Positions 38,242 to 47,927 are shown, counted from the stretch's first letter. The stretch is DNA of 64,000 bases from Pseudomonas viridiflava (GCF_900582625.1 NZ_UTIQ01000029.1:124001-188000); one strand, 5' to 3'. Notes: a model not told the origin generated them from the sequence alone. Numbers and translations: made by a program.

Positions 38242-38287
38242 AATACGGTAATGATACGAGAGGCCAATTCAGCCGTACGACTGAAGA

Positions 38288-38318
38288 TTCTGGATCCCCG
38301 CCTGCGCGGGGATGACGG
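38288..38318. repeat. GGATCCCCGC palindrome downstream of atuR
   Basis: GGATCCCCGCCTGCGCGGGG followed by ATGACGG; same family as at 8575 and 24480. Confidence 0.8.
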
Positions 38319-38366
38319 AGGTTTGCAGATAGCGCGGTGTGAACATGCAGCGCAGCGATACACGCC

Positions 38367-38987
38367 TTACCCCTTAATCACCAAACTCAACGCCTCCCTC
38401 GCCAACTCATCCAAACTCATCGGCCCATCCGCTCGAAACCACGTCGTACTCCACGACAACGCCCCGGTCAAAAACCGCCGCTGCACAAAGGGATCCCCAG
38501 TGAAATACCCGGCATCCTTGGCCTCTTGCAGAACAGCCAGCCAAATCTGCTCATACGTATCACGCAAATCCAAAATGTACGCCTGCCCTTCCGGCGACAA
38601 CGAGCGCCATTCGTACACCAGCACCGCCATGGCCTCGCCGGTGCCGCCCATGATCGACTGCAACTCGCAGCGAATCAGCGCCAATACCCGCTCGCGCACG
38701 TCGCTGGCGTCGGCCAGAGCGGCGTTCATCAGGGCGGTGTTGTAGCGGATGGTTTCCTCCATCACGGAGCGAAGAATCTCGTCCTTGCTCTTGAAGTGAT
38801 GAAAGATGCTGCCCGATTGAATACCCACCGCGCCTGCCAGGTCGCGCACCGTAGTGCGGTCGTAGCCTTTGCTGCGGAACAGGTGGGCAGCGGTTTGCAG
38901 CAGTTTGCCGCGCGCGCTGTCCGGGTCGGTTACCTGACCGGCGACCACCAGTTCGTGCATCACCGTTTGGGCTTGTTGCTCATCCAC
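38367..38987 (-). CDS. atuR: TetR-family repressor AtuR
   Basis: A 206-residue TetR regulator. The helix-turn-helix is at about 27-72 (LLQTAAHLFRSKGYDRTTVRDLAGAVGIQSGSIFHHF, of which TTVRDLAGAVGIQ is the recognition part). The start is GTG 38987 after GGGGGA with 7-base spacing; ATG 38960 nine codons later is the alternative. It is divergent from atuA, and the shared gap holds two matching palindromes, as known for AtuR of P. aeruginosa, which represses atuABCDEFG until acyclic terpenes are present. A longer leftward open frame that enters from atuA antisense is not the gene. Confidence 0.92.
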   Translation of the reverse strand: MDEQQAQTVMHELVVAGQVTDPDSARGKLLQTAAHLFRSKGYDRTTVRDLAGAVGIQSGSIFHHFKSKDEILRSVMEETIRYNTALMNAALADASDVRERVLALIRCELQSIMGGTGEAMAVLVYEWRSLSPEGQAYILDLRDTYEQIWLAVLQEAKDAGYFTGDPFVQRRFLTGALSWSTTWFRADGPMSLDELAREALSLVIKG

Positions 38988-39069
38988 GCGTATTCCCCCT
39001 AGCCCAACGCCCGGCCTTAAAGGTGGCAAGTGCTTGTCGGCATTGGTGAAATTTAAGCGTGAAGGGTTT

Positions 39070-39086
39070 ACCAAGCAAGCGCTTGG
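39070..39086. promoter_or_regulatory. AtuR operator 1
   Basis: ACCAAGCAAGCGCTTGG: arms CCAAGC/GCTTGG around AAGC. It is the exact reverse complement of the inner 17 bases of operator 2. Confidence 0.88.
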
Positions 39087-39126
39087 CCGTGCTTTCGTTG
39101 AGAAAGACAAAAACAGGGCTTCCATA

Positions 39127-39144
39127 ACCAAGCGCTTGCTTGGT
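39127..39144. promoter_or_regulatory. AtuR operator 2
   Basis: ACCAAGCGCTTGCTTGGT: arms ACCAAGC/GCTTGGT around GCTT, 38 bases from the atuA start. AtuR is reported, from memory, to bind two 13-bp inverted repeats in the atuR-atuA gap; these fit. Confidence 0.88.
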
Positions 39145-39182
39145 ATGGTCGGCACATCGATCGGCAAACGGGCACAATTCCA

Positions 39183-40973
39183 ATGACTAAAACCGTACGC
39201 ATCGGCTGCGCTTCCGCGTTCTGGGGCGACACCTCCACCGCCGCCGCCCAATTGGTGAATGGCAGCGAGCTGGATTATCTGGTGTTCGATTACCTGGCCG
39301 AAATCACCATGTCGATCATGGCTGGCGCACGCATGAAGAACCCGGAACAAGGCTACGCCGGCGACTTCATCGAGGTGCTCGCTCCGCTGCTGCACACCAT
39401 TGCCAGCAAAAAAATCCGCGTCATCAGCAATGCCGGCGGCGTCAACCCGCAAGCCTGCGCCACCGCCCTGGCGGCGGCCTGCGAGAAAGCCGGTGTGGCG
39501 CTGAAAATTGCCGTGCTGCATGGCGACAACCTGCAAAGCAAACTCCCCGACTTCTATAAAGCCGGCGCCCGCGAAATGTTCACCGAGCAGCCGTTGCCGC
39601 CGATGTGCGTGTCGGTGAACGCCTACCTCGGCGCGCCGGGCATTGTCGAAGCGCTGGCCCTGGGTGCCGACATCGTCATCACCGGCCGTGTGGTCGACAG
39701 CGCCGTGGTCAGCGCCGCGCTGGTGCACGAGTTCGGCTGGAGCTGGCAGAACTACGACAAACTCGCCCAAGCCGCCCTCGCCGGCCACATCATTGAATGC
39801 GGCGCGCAGTGCACCGGCGGCAATTTCACTGACTGGGAAACTGTGCCGAACTACGAGCACATCGGTTTCCCGCTGATTGAAGTGGTCGCCGACGGCAGCT
39901 TTGTGGTCAGCAAACCAGCCGGCACCGGCGGCTTGGTTACGCCGTTCACGGTCGGCGAGCAGATGCTCTACGAAATCGGCGACCCCCGCGCGTACCTGTT
40001 GCCCGATGTGGTGTGCGATTTCACCCAGGTGCAGCTCAGCCAGGTCGACACCGATCGCGTGCACGTTCAGGGCGCCAAAGGGCTGCCGCCTACGCCGCAG
40101 TACAAAGTGTCGGCCACCTACCCCGACGGTTTCCGCTGCACCGCCAGCTGCCTGATTGCCGGCATCGATGCGGTGAAAAAAGCCGAGCGCGTCAGCCAGG
40201 CCATTCTTAATAAAACCGCCGAAATGTTCGCCGACCGTGGCTGGCCCGGTTACGTGGAAACCCACGTTGAATTGCTCGGCAGCGAAGCCACTTACGGCCC
40301 CCACGGCCAGCGCCACGACAGCCGCGAAGTGGTGGTGAAACTGGCCGTGCGCCACGCCAAGAAAGAAGCCCTGATTCTGTTCTCCCGCGAAATTGCCCAG
40401 GCAGCGACCGGCATGGCGCCTGGCCTGACCGGCATCGTTGGCGGCCGCCCGACCGTGTACCCGGTGATTCGCCTGTTCTCGTTTCTGGCCGACAAAACCG
40501 CGTGCGCGCTCAGCGTCGACATCAACGGCGAACGCCACCCCGTCACCCTGCCCGCTGTCGATGCGCTGAACATCGCCGACCTGCGCGAAGGTGAGGAAGC
40601 GCCCGTGGCGGTGGAGCTGGCCGACGCCAGCGTGCCGCTGATCAAACTGGCCGTGGCGCGCTCCGGCGACAAAGGCAACCACAGCAACATCGGCGTCATG
40701 GCCCGCGAAGCGGACTACCTGCCCTGGATTGCCGCCGCGTTGACGGTGGAAGCGGTGGTCGACTGGATGCGCCACGTTCTCGACCCCATGACCGGGCGCG
40801 TCAGCCGCTGGTATTTGCCTGGTTGCCACGGCTTCAACTTCCTGCTGGAAAACGCCCTCGGCGGTGGCGGTGTCGCCAGCCTGCGCATCGACCCGCAAGG
40901 CAAAGCCTTTGCCCAGCAGCTATTGGAATTCCCGGTGCCGGTGCCGCAGGCGTTGGCAGATAAATTGAAGTGA
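39183..40973 (+). CDS. atuA: AtuA, acyclic terpene utilisation protein (DUF1446)
   Basis: A 596-residue protein of the DUF1446 family. It begins [18 protein letters not shown]; the segments [14 protein letters not shown] (about 79) and [16 protein letters not shown] (about 174) are typical of the family, and it ends in a small C-terminal domain ([19 protein letters not shown], about 485). It is essential for growth on citronellol in P. citronellolis/P. aeruginosa but its reaction is not settled. It leads the operon and starts 38 bases after the second AtuR operator. ATG has no strong ribosome site. Confidence 0.95.
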   Translation: MTKTVRIGCASAFWGDTSTAAAQLVNGSELDYLVFDYLAEITMSIMAGARMKNPEQGYAGDFIEVLAPLLHTIASKKIRVISNAGGVNPQACATALAAACEKAGVALKIAVLHGDNLQSKLPDFYKAGAREMFTEQPLPPMCVSVNAYLGAPGIVEALALGADIVITGRVVDSAVVSAALVHEFGWSWQNYDKLAQAALAGHIIECGAQCTGGNFTDWETVPNYEHIGFPLIEVVADGSFVVSKPAGTGGLVTPFTVGEQMLYEIGDPRAYLLPDVVCDFTQVQLSQVDTDRVHVQGAKGLPPTPQYKVSATYPDGFRCTASCLIAGIDAVKKAERVSQAILNKTAEMFADRGWPGYVETHVELLGSEATYGPHGQRHDSREVVVKLAVRHAKKEALILFSREIAQAATGMAPGLTGIVGGRPTVYPVIRLFSFLADKTACALSVDINGERHPVTLPAVDALNIADLREGEEAPVAVELADASVPLIKLAVARSGDKGNHSNIGVMAREADYLPWIAAALTVEAVVDWMRHVLDPMTGRVSRWYLPGCHGFNFLLENALGGGGVASLRIDPQGKAFAQQLLEFPVPVPQALADKLK

Positions 40974-40984
40974 GCAACGCAACT

Positions 40985-41051
40985 TTGTAGGAGCGGCTTC
41001 AGCCGCGATGCTCTTCAAGGCAACAGCATCGCGACTGAAGTCGCTCCCACA
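40985..41051. repeat. REP pair between atuA and atuB
   Basis: TGTAGGAGCGGCTTCAGCCG and GCGACTGAAGTCGCTCCCAC; the two halves are of slightly different sequence (GCGGCT and GCGACT). Confidence 0.88.
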
Positions 41052-41074
41052 CGTATAAAAAAAGAGAGCCGAAC

Positions 41075-41953
41075 ATGACCTACGACTCCATCTACAAACC
41101 CACCCTCTTCAGCGGCCAAACCATCATGGTCACCGGCGGCGGTAGCGGCATTGGTCGCGCCACGGCCCATGAGCTGGCGTTTCTCGGCGCCCATGTGGTG
41201 CTGATCGGGCGCAAGTGGGAAAAGCTGCAGGCCACTGCCGAAGAAATCATTGCGGATGGCGGCAGCGCCAGCTGGAAGGCCTGCGACATTCGTGAAGAAG
41301 AGGTGGTCAAGCAGATGGTCGCCGAGGTGCTGAGCGAGCACGGGCGCATTCATCACCTGGTCAACAATGCCGGCGGCCAATACCCGGCGCCGCTGGTGTC
41401 GATCAATCAGAAAGGCTTCGAAACCGTGGTGCGCACCAACCTGGTGGGCGGCTTTCTGGTGGCCCGCGAGGTGTTTACCCAGAGCATGAGCAAACACGGT
41501 GGCAGCATCGTCAACATGCTCGCCGACATGTGGGGCGGCATGCCCGGCATGGGCCACTCCGGCACCGCCCGCGCCGGCATGGAAAACTTCACCAAAACCG
41601 CCGCCGTGGAATGGGGCTACGCCGGCGTGCGGGTCAATGCCGTGGCGCCGGGCTGGATCGCCTCCAGCGGCATGGACACCTACCCCGACTCAATGAAAAA
41701 CATGATCCGCTCGCTCAAGGATCACGTGCCCCTGCAACGCATCGGCACCGAATCGGAAGTGGCCTCGGCCATCGTCTTTCTGCTGACTCCGGGCGCCAAC
41801 TTCATCAGCGGCAACACCGTGCGCATCGACGGCGCCGCCAGCCAGGGCAGCCGCGCCTGGACGCTGGGCAAGGCCAAGAGCGCCGAGTCGTATAACGGCT
41901 TTCACCGCGCCTACCTGCCCGACGTGCTGAAACCTGCGGATAACAAGGAGTAA
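41075..41953 (+). CDS. atuB: AtuB, short-chain dehydrogenase
   Basis: A 292-residue SDR oxidoreductase. The NAD(P) motif is MVTGGGSGIGRATA (about 18-31); NNAGGQYP follows at about 101. The usual catalytic YxxxK is not clear: the segment reads GHSGTARAGMENFTKTAAVEWG, as in 2,4-dienoyl-CoA reductase-like SDRs that use other residues. Its exact step in terpene breakdown is unproven, likely oxidation/reduction of an acyl-CoA or alcohol intermediate. AAAGAGAGCCGAAC precedes the ATG. It is 3 bases from atuC. Confidence 0.92.
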   Translation: MTYDSIYKPTLFSGQTIMVTGGGSGIGRATAHELAFLGAHVVLIGRKWEKLQATAEEIIADGGSASWKACDIREEEVVKQMVAEVLSEHGRIHHLVNNAGGQYPAPLVSINQKGFETVVRTNLVGGFLVAREVFTQSMSKHGGSIVNMLADMWGGMPGMGHSGTARAGMENFTKTAAVEWGYAGVRVNAVAPGWIASSGMDTYPDSMKNMIRSLKDHVPLQRIGTESEVASAIVFLLTPGANFISGNTVRIDGAASQGSRAWTLGKAKSAESYNGFHRAYLPDVLKPADNKE

Positions 41954-41956
41954 GTC

Positions 41957-43573
41957 ATGCCGGTGATTCAATCCGAACTCGACGCCCACAGCGAAGACTT
42001 CGCCCGCAACCGCGAGGCGATGCTGGCCACCATCGCCGGGTTCCGCGACGTGGAACAGAAGGTGTTGGACAAGGCTGCCGAAGCCAAAGCCAAGTTCGAC
42101 AAACGCGGCCAGTTGCTGCCGCGTGAACGCCTGAACCTGCTGCTCGACCCCGGCGCACCCTTTCTGGAACTGGCTTCACTGGCCGGCTACAAACTGCACG
42201 ACGACAAAGACGGCACCCAGGCCGGCGGCGGCATCATCTCCGGCATCGGCTATATCGCTGGCGTGCGCTGCCTGGTGAATGCCAGCAACAGCGCGATCAA
42301 GGGCGGCACCATTTCCCCCAGCGGGTTGAAGAAAACCCTGCGCCTGCAACAGATCGCCTTCGAAAACAAACTGCCGGTGGTCACCCTCGCCGAAAGCGGC
42401 GGCGCCAACCTCAACTACGCCGCCGACATTTTCGTCGAAGGCGCGCGCGGCTTTGCCAACCAGGCGCGGATGTCGGCCATGGGCTTGCCGCAAATCACCG
42501 TGGTGCACGGCTCCAGCACTGCTGGCGGCGCGTATCAGCCGGGGTTGTCGGACTACACCGTGGTGGTGCGTGGCAAGGCGAAAATGTTCCTCGCCGGCCC
42601 GCCGCTGCTTAAAGCCGCCACCGGCGAAGTGGCCACCGACGAAGAACTGGGCGGCGCCGAGATGCACGCGCAAACCGCTGGCACCGCCGAATACCTGGCC
42701 GAAAACGACGCCGACGGCGTGCGCATCGCCCGCGAAATCATGGCCATGCTGCCGTGGAACGCCCAACTGCCACACCGCCCGCGCAAGCCGGTGCGCGAGC
42801 CGTTGTACCCGGCCGAAGAACTGCTGGGCCTGATTCCCAGCGACGCGAAAAAGCCCTACGACGTGCGCGAAATCATCGCCCGCATCGCCGACGCTTCCGA
42901 ATACCTGGACTTCAAACCCGAGTTCGACAACCAGACCATTTGCGGCCACCTGCACATCGAAGGCCTGGCCTGCGGCTTTATCGGCAACAACGGCCCGATC
43001 ACGCCGAAAGGCGCGGCCAAGGCGGCGCAGTTCATTCAGCTGTGCGACCAGAGCAACACGCCGATTCTGTTCTTCCACAACACCACCGGGTTTATGGTCG
43101 GCACCGAATCGGAACAGCAAGGCGTGATCAAGCACGGCTCCAAGCTGATTCAAGCCGTGGCCAATGCCCGCGTGGCCAAGCTGACCATCGTCGTCGGCGG
43201 CTCGTACGGCGCCGGCAACTACGCCATGTGCGGCCGTGGCCTGGACCCGCGTTTTATCTTCGCCTGGCCCAACAGCCGCACCGCCGTCATGGGCGGCGCG
43301 CAGGCCGGCAAAGTGCTGCGCATCGTCACCGAAGACAAGCACCGCAAGGAAGGCAAAGAAGCCGATCCGAAGATGCTCGACATGCTGGAAACCGTAACCG
43401 CGCAGAAACTCGACAGCCAATCCACCGCGCTCTACGGCACCGCCAGCCTGTGGGACGACGGCCTGATCGATCCGCGCGACACGCGCAAGCTGCTGGGTTT
43501 TCTGCTGGATATCTGCGCCGAAGCCGAGGTGCGGCCGCTAAAGGCCAATACCTTCGGCGTGGCGAGGTTTTAA
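41957..43573 (+). CDS. atuC: AtuC, geranyl-CoA carboxylase beta subunit
   Basis: A 538-residue carboxyltransferase. Two crotonase-like halves are visible: the N-terminal half with LAESGGANLNYAADIF (about 138) and GSSTAGGAYQPG (about 183), and the C-terminal half with FFHNTTGFMVGTESE (about 373) and GGSYGAGNYAMCGRG (about 414). With AtuF it carboxylates cis-geranyl-CoA to isohexenylglutaconyl-CoA; the close relative LiuB acts on methylcrotonyl-CoA. Cluster context decides for geranyl-CoA. The ribosome site is AAGGAGTAAGTC, inside the atuB end. Confidence 0.95.
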   Translation: MPVIQSELDAHSEDFARNREAMLATIAGFRDVEQKVLDKAAEAKAKFDKRGQLLPRERLNLLLDPGAPFLELASLAGYKLHDDKDGTQAGGGIISGIGYIAGVRCLVNASNSAIKGGTISPSGLKKTLRLQQIAFENKLPVVTLAESGGANLNYAADIFVEGARGFANQARMSAMGLPQITVVHGSSTAGGAYQPGLSDYTVVVRGKAKMFLAGPPLLKAATGEVATDEELGGAEMHAQTAGTAEYLAENDADGVRIAREIMAMLPWNAQLPHRPRKPVREPLYPAEELLGLIPSDAKKPYDVREIIARIADASEYLDFKPEFDNQTICGHLHIEGLACGFIGNNGPITPKGAAKAAQFIQLCDQSNTPILFFHNTTGFMVGTESEQQGVIKHGSKLIQAVANARVAKLTIVVGGSYGAGNYAMCGRGLDPRFIFAWPNSRTAVMGGAQAGKVLRIVTEDKHRKEGKEADPKMLDMLETVTAQKLDSQSTALYGTASLWDDGLIDPRDTRKLLGFLLDICAEAEVRPLKANTFGVARF

Positions 43574-43581
43574 TCGCATCG

Positions 43582-43618
43582 TCCCCTCTCCCTCCGGGAG
43601 AGGGCCAGGGTGAGGGCC
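43582..43618. repeat. CCCTCTCCC/GGGAGAGGG element between atuC and atuD
   Basis: CCCCTCTCCCTCCGGGAGAGG followed by GCCAGGGTGAGGG. Short member of the family at 30540 and 45643. Confidence 0.8.
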
Positions 43619-43672
43619 GCCGTCAACGCCGCTCTCGAACAGACCGAAATTCACGCGTGGAGAACAACAACA

Positions 43673-44833
43673 ATGATCATCACCCAGGAACACGAAGAAC
43701 TTCGCCGCACGGTGCGCAATTTCGTCGACAAGGAAATCAATCCCCACGTTGATGAATGGGAAAAGGCCGGGCGTTTTCCGATCCACGACATTTTCAAGAA
43801 AGCCGGCGACCTCGGTTTGCTGGGCATTTCTAAGCCGGAAAAATTCGGCGGCATGGGCCTGGACTACAGCTATTCGGTGGTGGCCGCGGAAGAGTTCGGC
43901 ACCATTCAGTGCGGCGGCATTCCGATGTCCATCGGCGTGCAAACCGACATGTGCACCCCGGCGCTCGCCCGTTTCGGCTCCGATGAGCTGCGCGAAGAGT
44001 TCCTGCGCCCGGCCATTGCCGGCGACATGGTCGGCTGCATTGGCGTGTCGGAAGTGGGCGCAGGCTCCGACGTCGCCGGGCTGAAAACCACCGCCCGCAA
44101 AGACAGCGATGATTACGTGATCAACGGCAGCAAAATGTGGATCACCAACTCGCCATCGGCCGACTTTATTTGCCTGCTGGCCAACACCTCGGACGACAAA
44201 CCCCACGTCAACAAATCGCTGATCGTGGTGCCGATGAAAACGCCGGGCATCAGCGTGTCGCCGCACCTGGACAAACTCGGCATGCGCAGTTCTGAAACCG
44301 CCCAAGTGTTTTTCGACGATGTACGCGTGCCCCAGCGCAACCGCATCGGCCACGAAGGCGCCGGTTTCATGATGCAGATGCTGCAATTCCAGGAAGAGCG
44401 TCTGTTCGGCGCCGCCAACATGATCAAGGGCCTAGAGTTCTGCATCGACAGCACCATCGACTACTGCAAAGAGCGCAAAACCTTTGGCCAGCCGCTGATC
44501 GACAACCAGGTCATCCACTTCCGCCTGGCCGAGCTGAGCACCGAAATCGAGTGCTTGCGCGCCCTCGTCTACCAAGCCACCGAGCAATACATCAAAGGCC
44601 GCGACGTCACCAAACTTGCCTCCATGGCCAAGCTCAAAGCCGGCCGCCTGGGCCGCGAAGTAACCGACAGCTGCCTGCAATATTGGGGCGGCATGGGCTA
44701 CATGTGGGACAACCCCGTCGCCCGCGCCTACCGCGACGTGCGCCTGGTATCCATCGGCGGCGGTGCAGACGAAATCATGCTGGGCATCATCAGCAAGCTG
44801 ATGGGCACCCTGCCGGGCAAGAAGAAGGGCTAA
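43673..44833 (+). CDS. atuD: AtuD, citronellyl-CoA dehydrogenase
   Basis: A 386-residue acyl-CoA dehydrogenase. FAD/substrate segments GCIGVSEVGAGSDVAGL (about 121) and WITNSPSADF (about 160) and the C-terminal QYWGGMGYMWDNPVARAYRDVR (about 339, of which GGMGYMWDNPVARAYRD is the family signature) are intact. It makes geranyl-CoA from citronellyl-CoA. ATG 43673 follows GTGGAGAACAACAACA; earlier in-frame codons cross the upstream repeat. It lies 3 bases before atuE. Confidence 0.94.
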   Translation: MIITQEHEELRRTVRNFVDKEINPHVDEWEKAGRFPIHDIFKKAGDLGLLGISKPEKFGGMGLDYSYSVVAAEEFGTIQCGGIPMSIGVQTDMCTPALARFGSDELREEFLRPAIAGDMVGCIGVSEVGAGSDVAGLKTTARKDSDDYVINGSKMWITNSPSADFICLLANTSDDKPHVNKSLIVVPMKTPGISVSPHLDKLGMRSSETAQVFFDDVRVPQRNRIGHEGAGFMMQMLQFQEERLFGAANMIKGLEFCIDSTIDYCKERKTFGQPLIDNQVIHFRLAELSTEIECLRALVYQATEQYIKGRDVTKLASMAKLKAGRLGREVTDSCLQYWGGMGYMWDNPVARAYRDVRLVSIGGGADEIMLGIISKLMGTLPGKKKG

Positions 44834-44836
44834 GCC

Positions 44837-45634
44837 ATGACCCTCCCGACCGTGACCACCCTGCTGCTCGACCACGCCAACGGCGTGCTGACCATCACCC
44901 TCAACCGGCCCGAGGTGCGCAACGCCATGAGCCTGGCGATGGTCGAGGAGCTGCGCGCCGTGCTGCGCACCAGCGCCGCCGACGCCAGCATTCGTGCGTT
45001 GGTATTGCGCGGCGCCGGTGAGCATTTCTGCGCCGGCGGCGACATCAAAGACATGGCCGGCGCCCGCGCCCGTGCGCAAACCGAAGGTGAAGACGCCTAC
45101 CGCCAGCTCAACCGCGCCTTTGGCGCCTTGCTGGAAGAAACGCAGAACGCGCCGCAGGTAGTGATCGCCGTGCTCGAAGGCGCGGTGCTCGGCGGCGGGT
45201 TTGGGCTGGCGTGTGTGTCCGACATCGCCATCGCCCACCCGAGCGCCAAATTCGGCCTGCCGGAAACCAGCCTGGGCATTATTCCCGCGCAGATCGCGCC
45301 GTTTGTGGTCAAGCGCATCGGCCTCACCCACACCCGCCGCCTGGCCCTGACAGCCGCGCGGTTTGATGGTGAAGAGGCGTTGCGACTGGGCCTTGTGCAT
45401 GTGTGCGACGCCGAAGTGGAGCAGCGGTTGGCGCAGGTGCTGGAGCAGGTTCGGCAATGTGCGCCAGGAGCCAATGCGGCGACCAAAGCGCTGCTGCTGG
45501 CCACCGAACGGGAGCCGCTGAACAGCTTGCTCGACGACGCAGCCGGGCTGTTTGCGGCGGCCGTGGTGGGCGAGGAAGGGGTGGAAGGAACGATGGCGTT
45601 TATGCAGAAGCGTAAGCCTGGGTGGGCGGTGTGA
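44837..45634 (+). CDS. atuE: AtuE, isohexenylglutaconyl-CoA hydratase
   Basis: A 265-residue crotonase-family hydratase. LRGAGEHFCAGGDIKDM (about 56) and EGAVLGGGFGLACVSDIAIA (about 113-131) carry the oxyanion-hole residues, and FGLPETSLGIIP holds the catalytic Glu region. It hydrates isohexenylglutaconyl-CoA to the hydroxy acyl-CoA that a lyase then splits. No HMG-CoA-lyase-like gene is in the window, so the lyase step must come from elsewhere (for example the liu genes). Directly follows atuD. Confidence 0.94.
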   Translation: MTLPTVTTLLLDHANGVLTITLNRPEVRNAMSLAMVEELRAVLRTSAADASIRALVLRGAGEHFCAGGDIKDMAGARARAQTEGEDAYRQLNRAFGALLEETQNAPQVVIAVLEGAVLGGGFGLACVSDIAIAHPSAKFGLPETSLGIIPAQIAPFVVKRIGLTHTRRLALTAARFDGEEALRLGLVHVCDAEVEQRLAQVLEQVRQCAPGANAATKALLLATEREPLNSLLDDAAGLFAAAVVGEEGVEGTMAFMQKRKPGWAV

Positions 45635-45642
45635 CTGCTTTT

Positions 45643-45746
45643 ACCCCTCACCCCAGCCCTCTCCCACAAGGGGAGAGGGAGCTTGACCGCGACTCGGTCT
45701 GCTCCCCTCTCCCGTCGCCGGGAGAGGGGCTGGGGGTGAGGGTCGG
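45643..45746. repeat. CCCTCTCCC/GGGAGAGGG inverted pair between atuE and atuF
   Basis: CCCCTCACCCCAGCCCTCTC on the left and GAGAGGGGCTGGGGGTGAGG on the right, with smaller inverted stems inside (CCCACAAGGGG; CTCCCGTCGCCGGGAG). Confidence 0.85.
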
Positions 45747-45766
45747 CGCAAACACCGCTCCGCCCG

Positions 45767-45836
45767 CGTAGGAGCAAGCTCGCGAAGTTCTCGAACCCGT
45801 ACAGCAAAAGCTTCGCTAGCAAGCTAGCTCCTACGA
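45767..45836. repeat. REP pair, GAGCAAGCTCGCGAAG type, before atuF
   Basis: CGTAGGAGCAAGCTCGCGAA and inverted CTTCGCTAGCAAGCTAGCTC. Same subclass as 20201-20286 but more decayed. Confidence 0.8.
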
Positions 45837-45870
45837 AGAACAAAAAAATTAGATTGCAGGGAGCCACCGG

Positions 45871-47856
45871 ATGCCAGCCTTCAGCAAAATCCTCATCGCC
45901 AACCGCGGCGAAATCGCTTGCCGTGTGATGCGCACCGCCCACGCCCTGGGCTATCGCACCGTGGCGGTGTACAGCGAAGCCGACGCCGACGCGCGCCATG
46001 TGCAGCTGGCCGACCAGGCCGTGTGCATCGGCCCGGCGCAGGTGAATCAGTCGTACTTGTCGATTGAGGCCATCATCGCCGCCGCGCAAAAAACCGGGGC
46101 CGATGCGGTGCATCCGGGTTACGGCTTTCTCTCCGAGAACGCCGCGTTTGCCAAAGCCTGCGAAGCGGCCGGCATCGTGTTTATCGGGCCGACCGTGGAA
46201 GCCATTCACCTGATGGGCAGCAAACGCCTGTCGAAAATTGCCATGCTCGAAGCCGGCGTGCCGTGTATTCCCGGCTACGAAGGCGCCGAGCAGGACGACG
46301 CCACGCTCGGCCGCGAAGCCGAGCGCATTGGCTATCCGCTGATGATCAAAGCTAGCGCCGGCGGTGGCGGCCGGGGTATGCGGCTGGTGACCGAGGCCAG
46401 CGAACTGCTGGCGCAAATTCGCACCGCGCGCTCCGAGGCGCAAAACGCGTTTGGCTCCGGCGAGCTGATTCTGGAGCGCGCCGTGTTGCAGCCACGGCAT
46501 GTGGAAATTCAGGTATTCGGCGATCAGCACGGGCACATCGTGTACCTGGGCGAACGCGACTGCTCGGTGCAGCGCCGTCATCAGAAAGTGGTTGAAGAAG
46601 CGCCCTGCCCGGTGATGACGCCCGAACTGCGTCAGGCCATGGGCGAGGCGGCAGTGAAAGCGGCGGCGTCGGTGAATTACGTCGGCGCCGGTACGGTGGA
46701 ATTTCTGCTCGACCAAAGCGGCGAGTTCTTCTTTCTGGAAATGAACACCCGCCTGCAAGTGGAGCACCCGGTCACCGAGCTGATCACCGGCCAGGACCTG
46801 GTCGCCTGGCAGCTGCAAGTCGCCGCTGGGCAGCCATTGCCGCTGCGTCAGGAAGACATCCGCCTCACCGGTCATGCCATGGAAGTGCGCCTGTATGCCG
46901 AAGACGCGGCCAATAATTTTCTGCCGCAAACCGGCGCCGTGCTGCGCTGGGAGCCGGCGCTGGTCGATGGCATTCGCATCGACCACGGCCTGGTCGAAGG
47001 CCAGCGCATCACGCCGTTTTACGACCCGATGCTGGCGAAAGTCATCGCCTATGGCGCCACCCGCGACGAAGCGCGGCGCAAGCTGGTGCGGGCCGTTGAA
47101 GACTGCGTGCTGTTGGGCGTCAACGGGAACCAGCGCTTTCTGGCCAACCTGCTGGCCCATGAGCAATTCGCCGCCGGCAACGCCACCACAGCGTTTATTG
47201 CCGAACACTTTCATGCCGACCCAAGCCTGAGCCCGCAAGCACCCGGCGCCGCCGAACTGGCAAGCGCCGCCGCCCTGCTCTACCAAGCCGGCGCCCAGGC
47301 CCGCGCGCACCAGCCGGAGTTGGCCGGTTGGCGCAACGCTGGCAATGCGCCGTGGCGGTTTGTGCTCAAGCACGGCGAACACAAATACCCGGTGGAACTC
47401 AGCGTGCAGCAGTCCGGCCCGCAGCCGCGTTTGCTCGCTCAGGTTGGCGAGCAGCAGGTTGAGTTGCAGCTGCTCAGCAATGACGGGCGCTGGGCCACTT
47501 TGAACATCGACGGCGTGCGCCAGCGTCTCGCGTATCACCACACCGCTCAGCAGCTGTGGCTATACGGCCACGCCGGCAACCTCGAACTGCACGACGTCAC
47601 CCATGAACCGGTGAGCGCTGCCGGTGCTGCGGCTTCCGGTGTGGTGAAGGCGCCTATGGATGGCGCCATCGTCGAAGTGCTGGTCAGCGAAGGCGAGCGC
47701 GTCAGCAAAGGCCAACTGCTGGTGGTGCTGGAGGCGATGAAAATGGAGCATCCGCTTAAAGCCACCAGCGATGGCGTGGTGCGGCGGGTGCAGGCCAATA
47801 AAGGCGATCAGGTGAAGGGGCGGCAGGTGTTGGTGGAGGTTGAGGTAAGCGACTAA
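45871..47856 (+). CDS. atuF: AtuF, geranyl-CoA carboxylase alpha subunit (biotin)
   Basis: A 661-residue biotin-dependent subunit. Biotin carboxylase domain about 1-450, beginning KILIANRGEIACRVMRTA and holding the ATP-grasp loop KASAGGGGRGM (about 156) and EMNTRLQVEHPVTE (about 290); a linker; and a C-terminal biotin-carrier domain with the biotinyl lysine in VLEAMKMEHPLK (about 628). It carboxylates its own biotin, which AtuC then uses. ATG follows GCAGGGAGCCACCGG. Confidence 0.96.
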   Translation: MPAFSKILIANRGEIACRVMRTAHALGYRTVAVYSEADADARHVQLADQAVCIGPAQVNQSYLSIEAIIAAAQKTGADAVHPGYGFLSENAAFAKACEAAGIVFIGPTVEAIHLMGSKRLSKIAMLEAGVPCIPGYEGAEQDDATLGREAERIGYPLMIKASAGGGGRGMRLVTEASELLAQIRTARSEAQNAFGSGELILERAVLQPRHVEIQVFGDQHGHIVYLGERDCSVQRRHQKVVEEAPCPVMTPELRQAMGEAAVKAAASVNYVGAGTVEFLLDQSGEFFFLEMNTRLQVEHPVTELITGQDLVAWQLQVAAGQPLPLRQEDIRLTGHAMEVRLYAEDAANNFLPQTGAVLRWEPALVDGIRIDHGLVEGQRITPFYDPMLAKVIAYGATRDEARRKLVRAVEDCVLLGVNGNQRFLANLLAHEQFAAGNATTAFIAEHFHADPSLSPQAPGAAELASAAALLYQAGAQARAHQPELAGWRNAGNAPWRFVLKHGEHKYPVELSVQQSGPQPRLLAQVGEQQVELQLLSNDGRWATLNIDGVRQRLAYHHTAQQLWLYGHAGNLELHDVTHEPVSAAGAAASGVVKAPMDGAIVEVLVSEGERVSKGQLLVVLEAMKMEHPLKATSDGVVRRVQANKGDQVKGRQVLVEVEVSD

Positions 47857-47857
47857 A

Positions 47858-47927
47858 AAGCATCGCGGCTAAAGCCGCTCCTACAGGTACGCGTGTTTTC
47901 TGTGGGAGCGGCTTTAGCCGCGATGCG
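47858..47927. repeat. REP pair between atuF and atuG
   Basis: GCATCGCGGCTAAAGCCGCT and GAGCGGCTTTAGCCGCGATG, inverted; starts at the atuF stop. Confidence 0.9.

Noticed and set aside
38988..40898. A leftward open frame of ~840 codons running from atuA antisense into atuR
   Set aside because: Only the last ~206 codons code for the TetR protein. The rest is antisense to atuA and crosses both operators; the GTG at 38987 has a good ribosome site.
45097..47541. An 814-codon leftward open frame across atuE and atuF
   Set aside because: Antisense to two well-defined enzymes and interrupted in sense by repeats; no recognisable domain.
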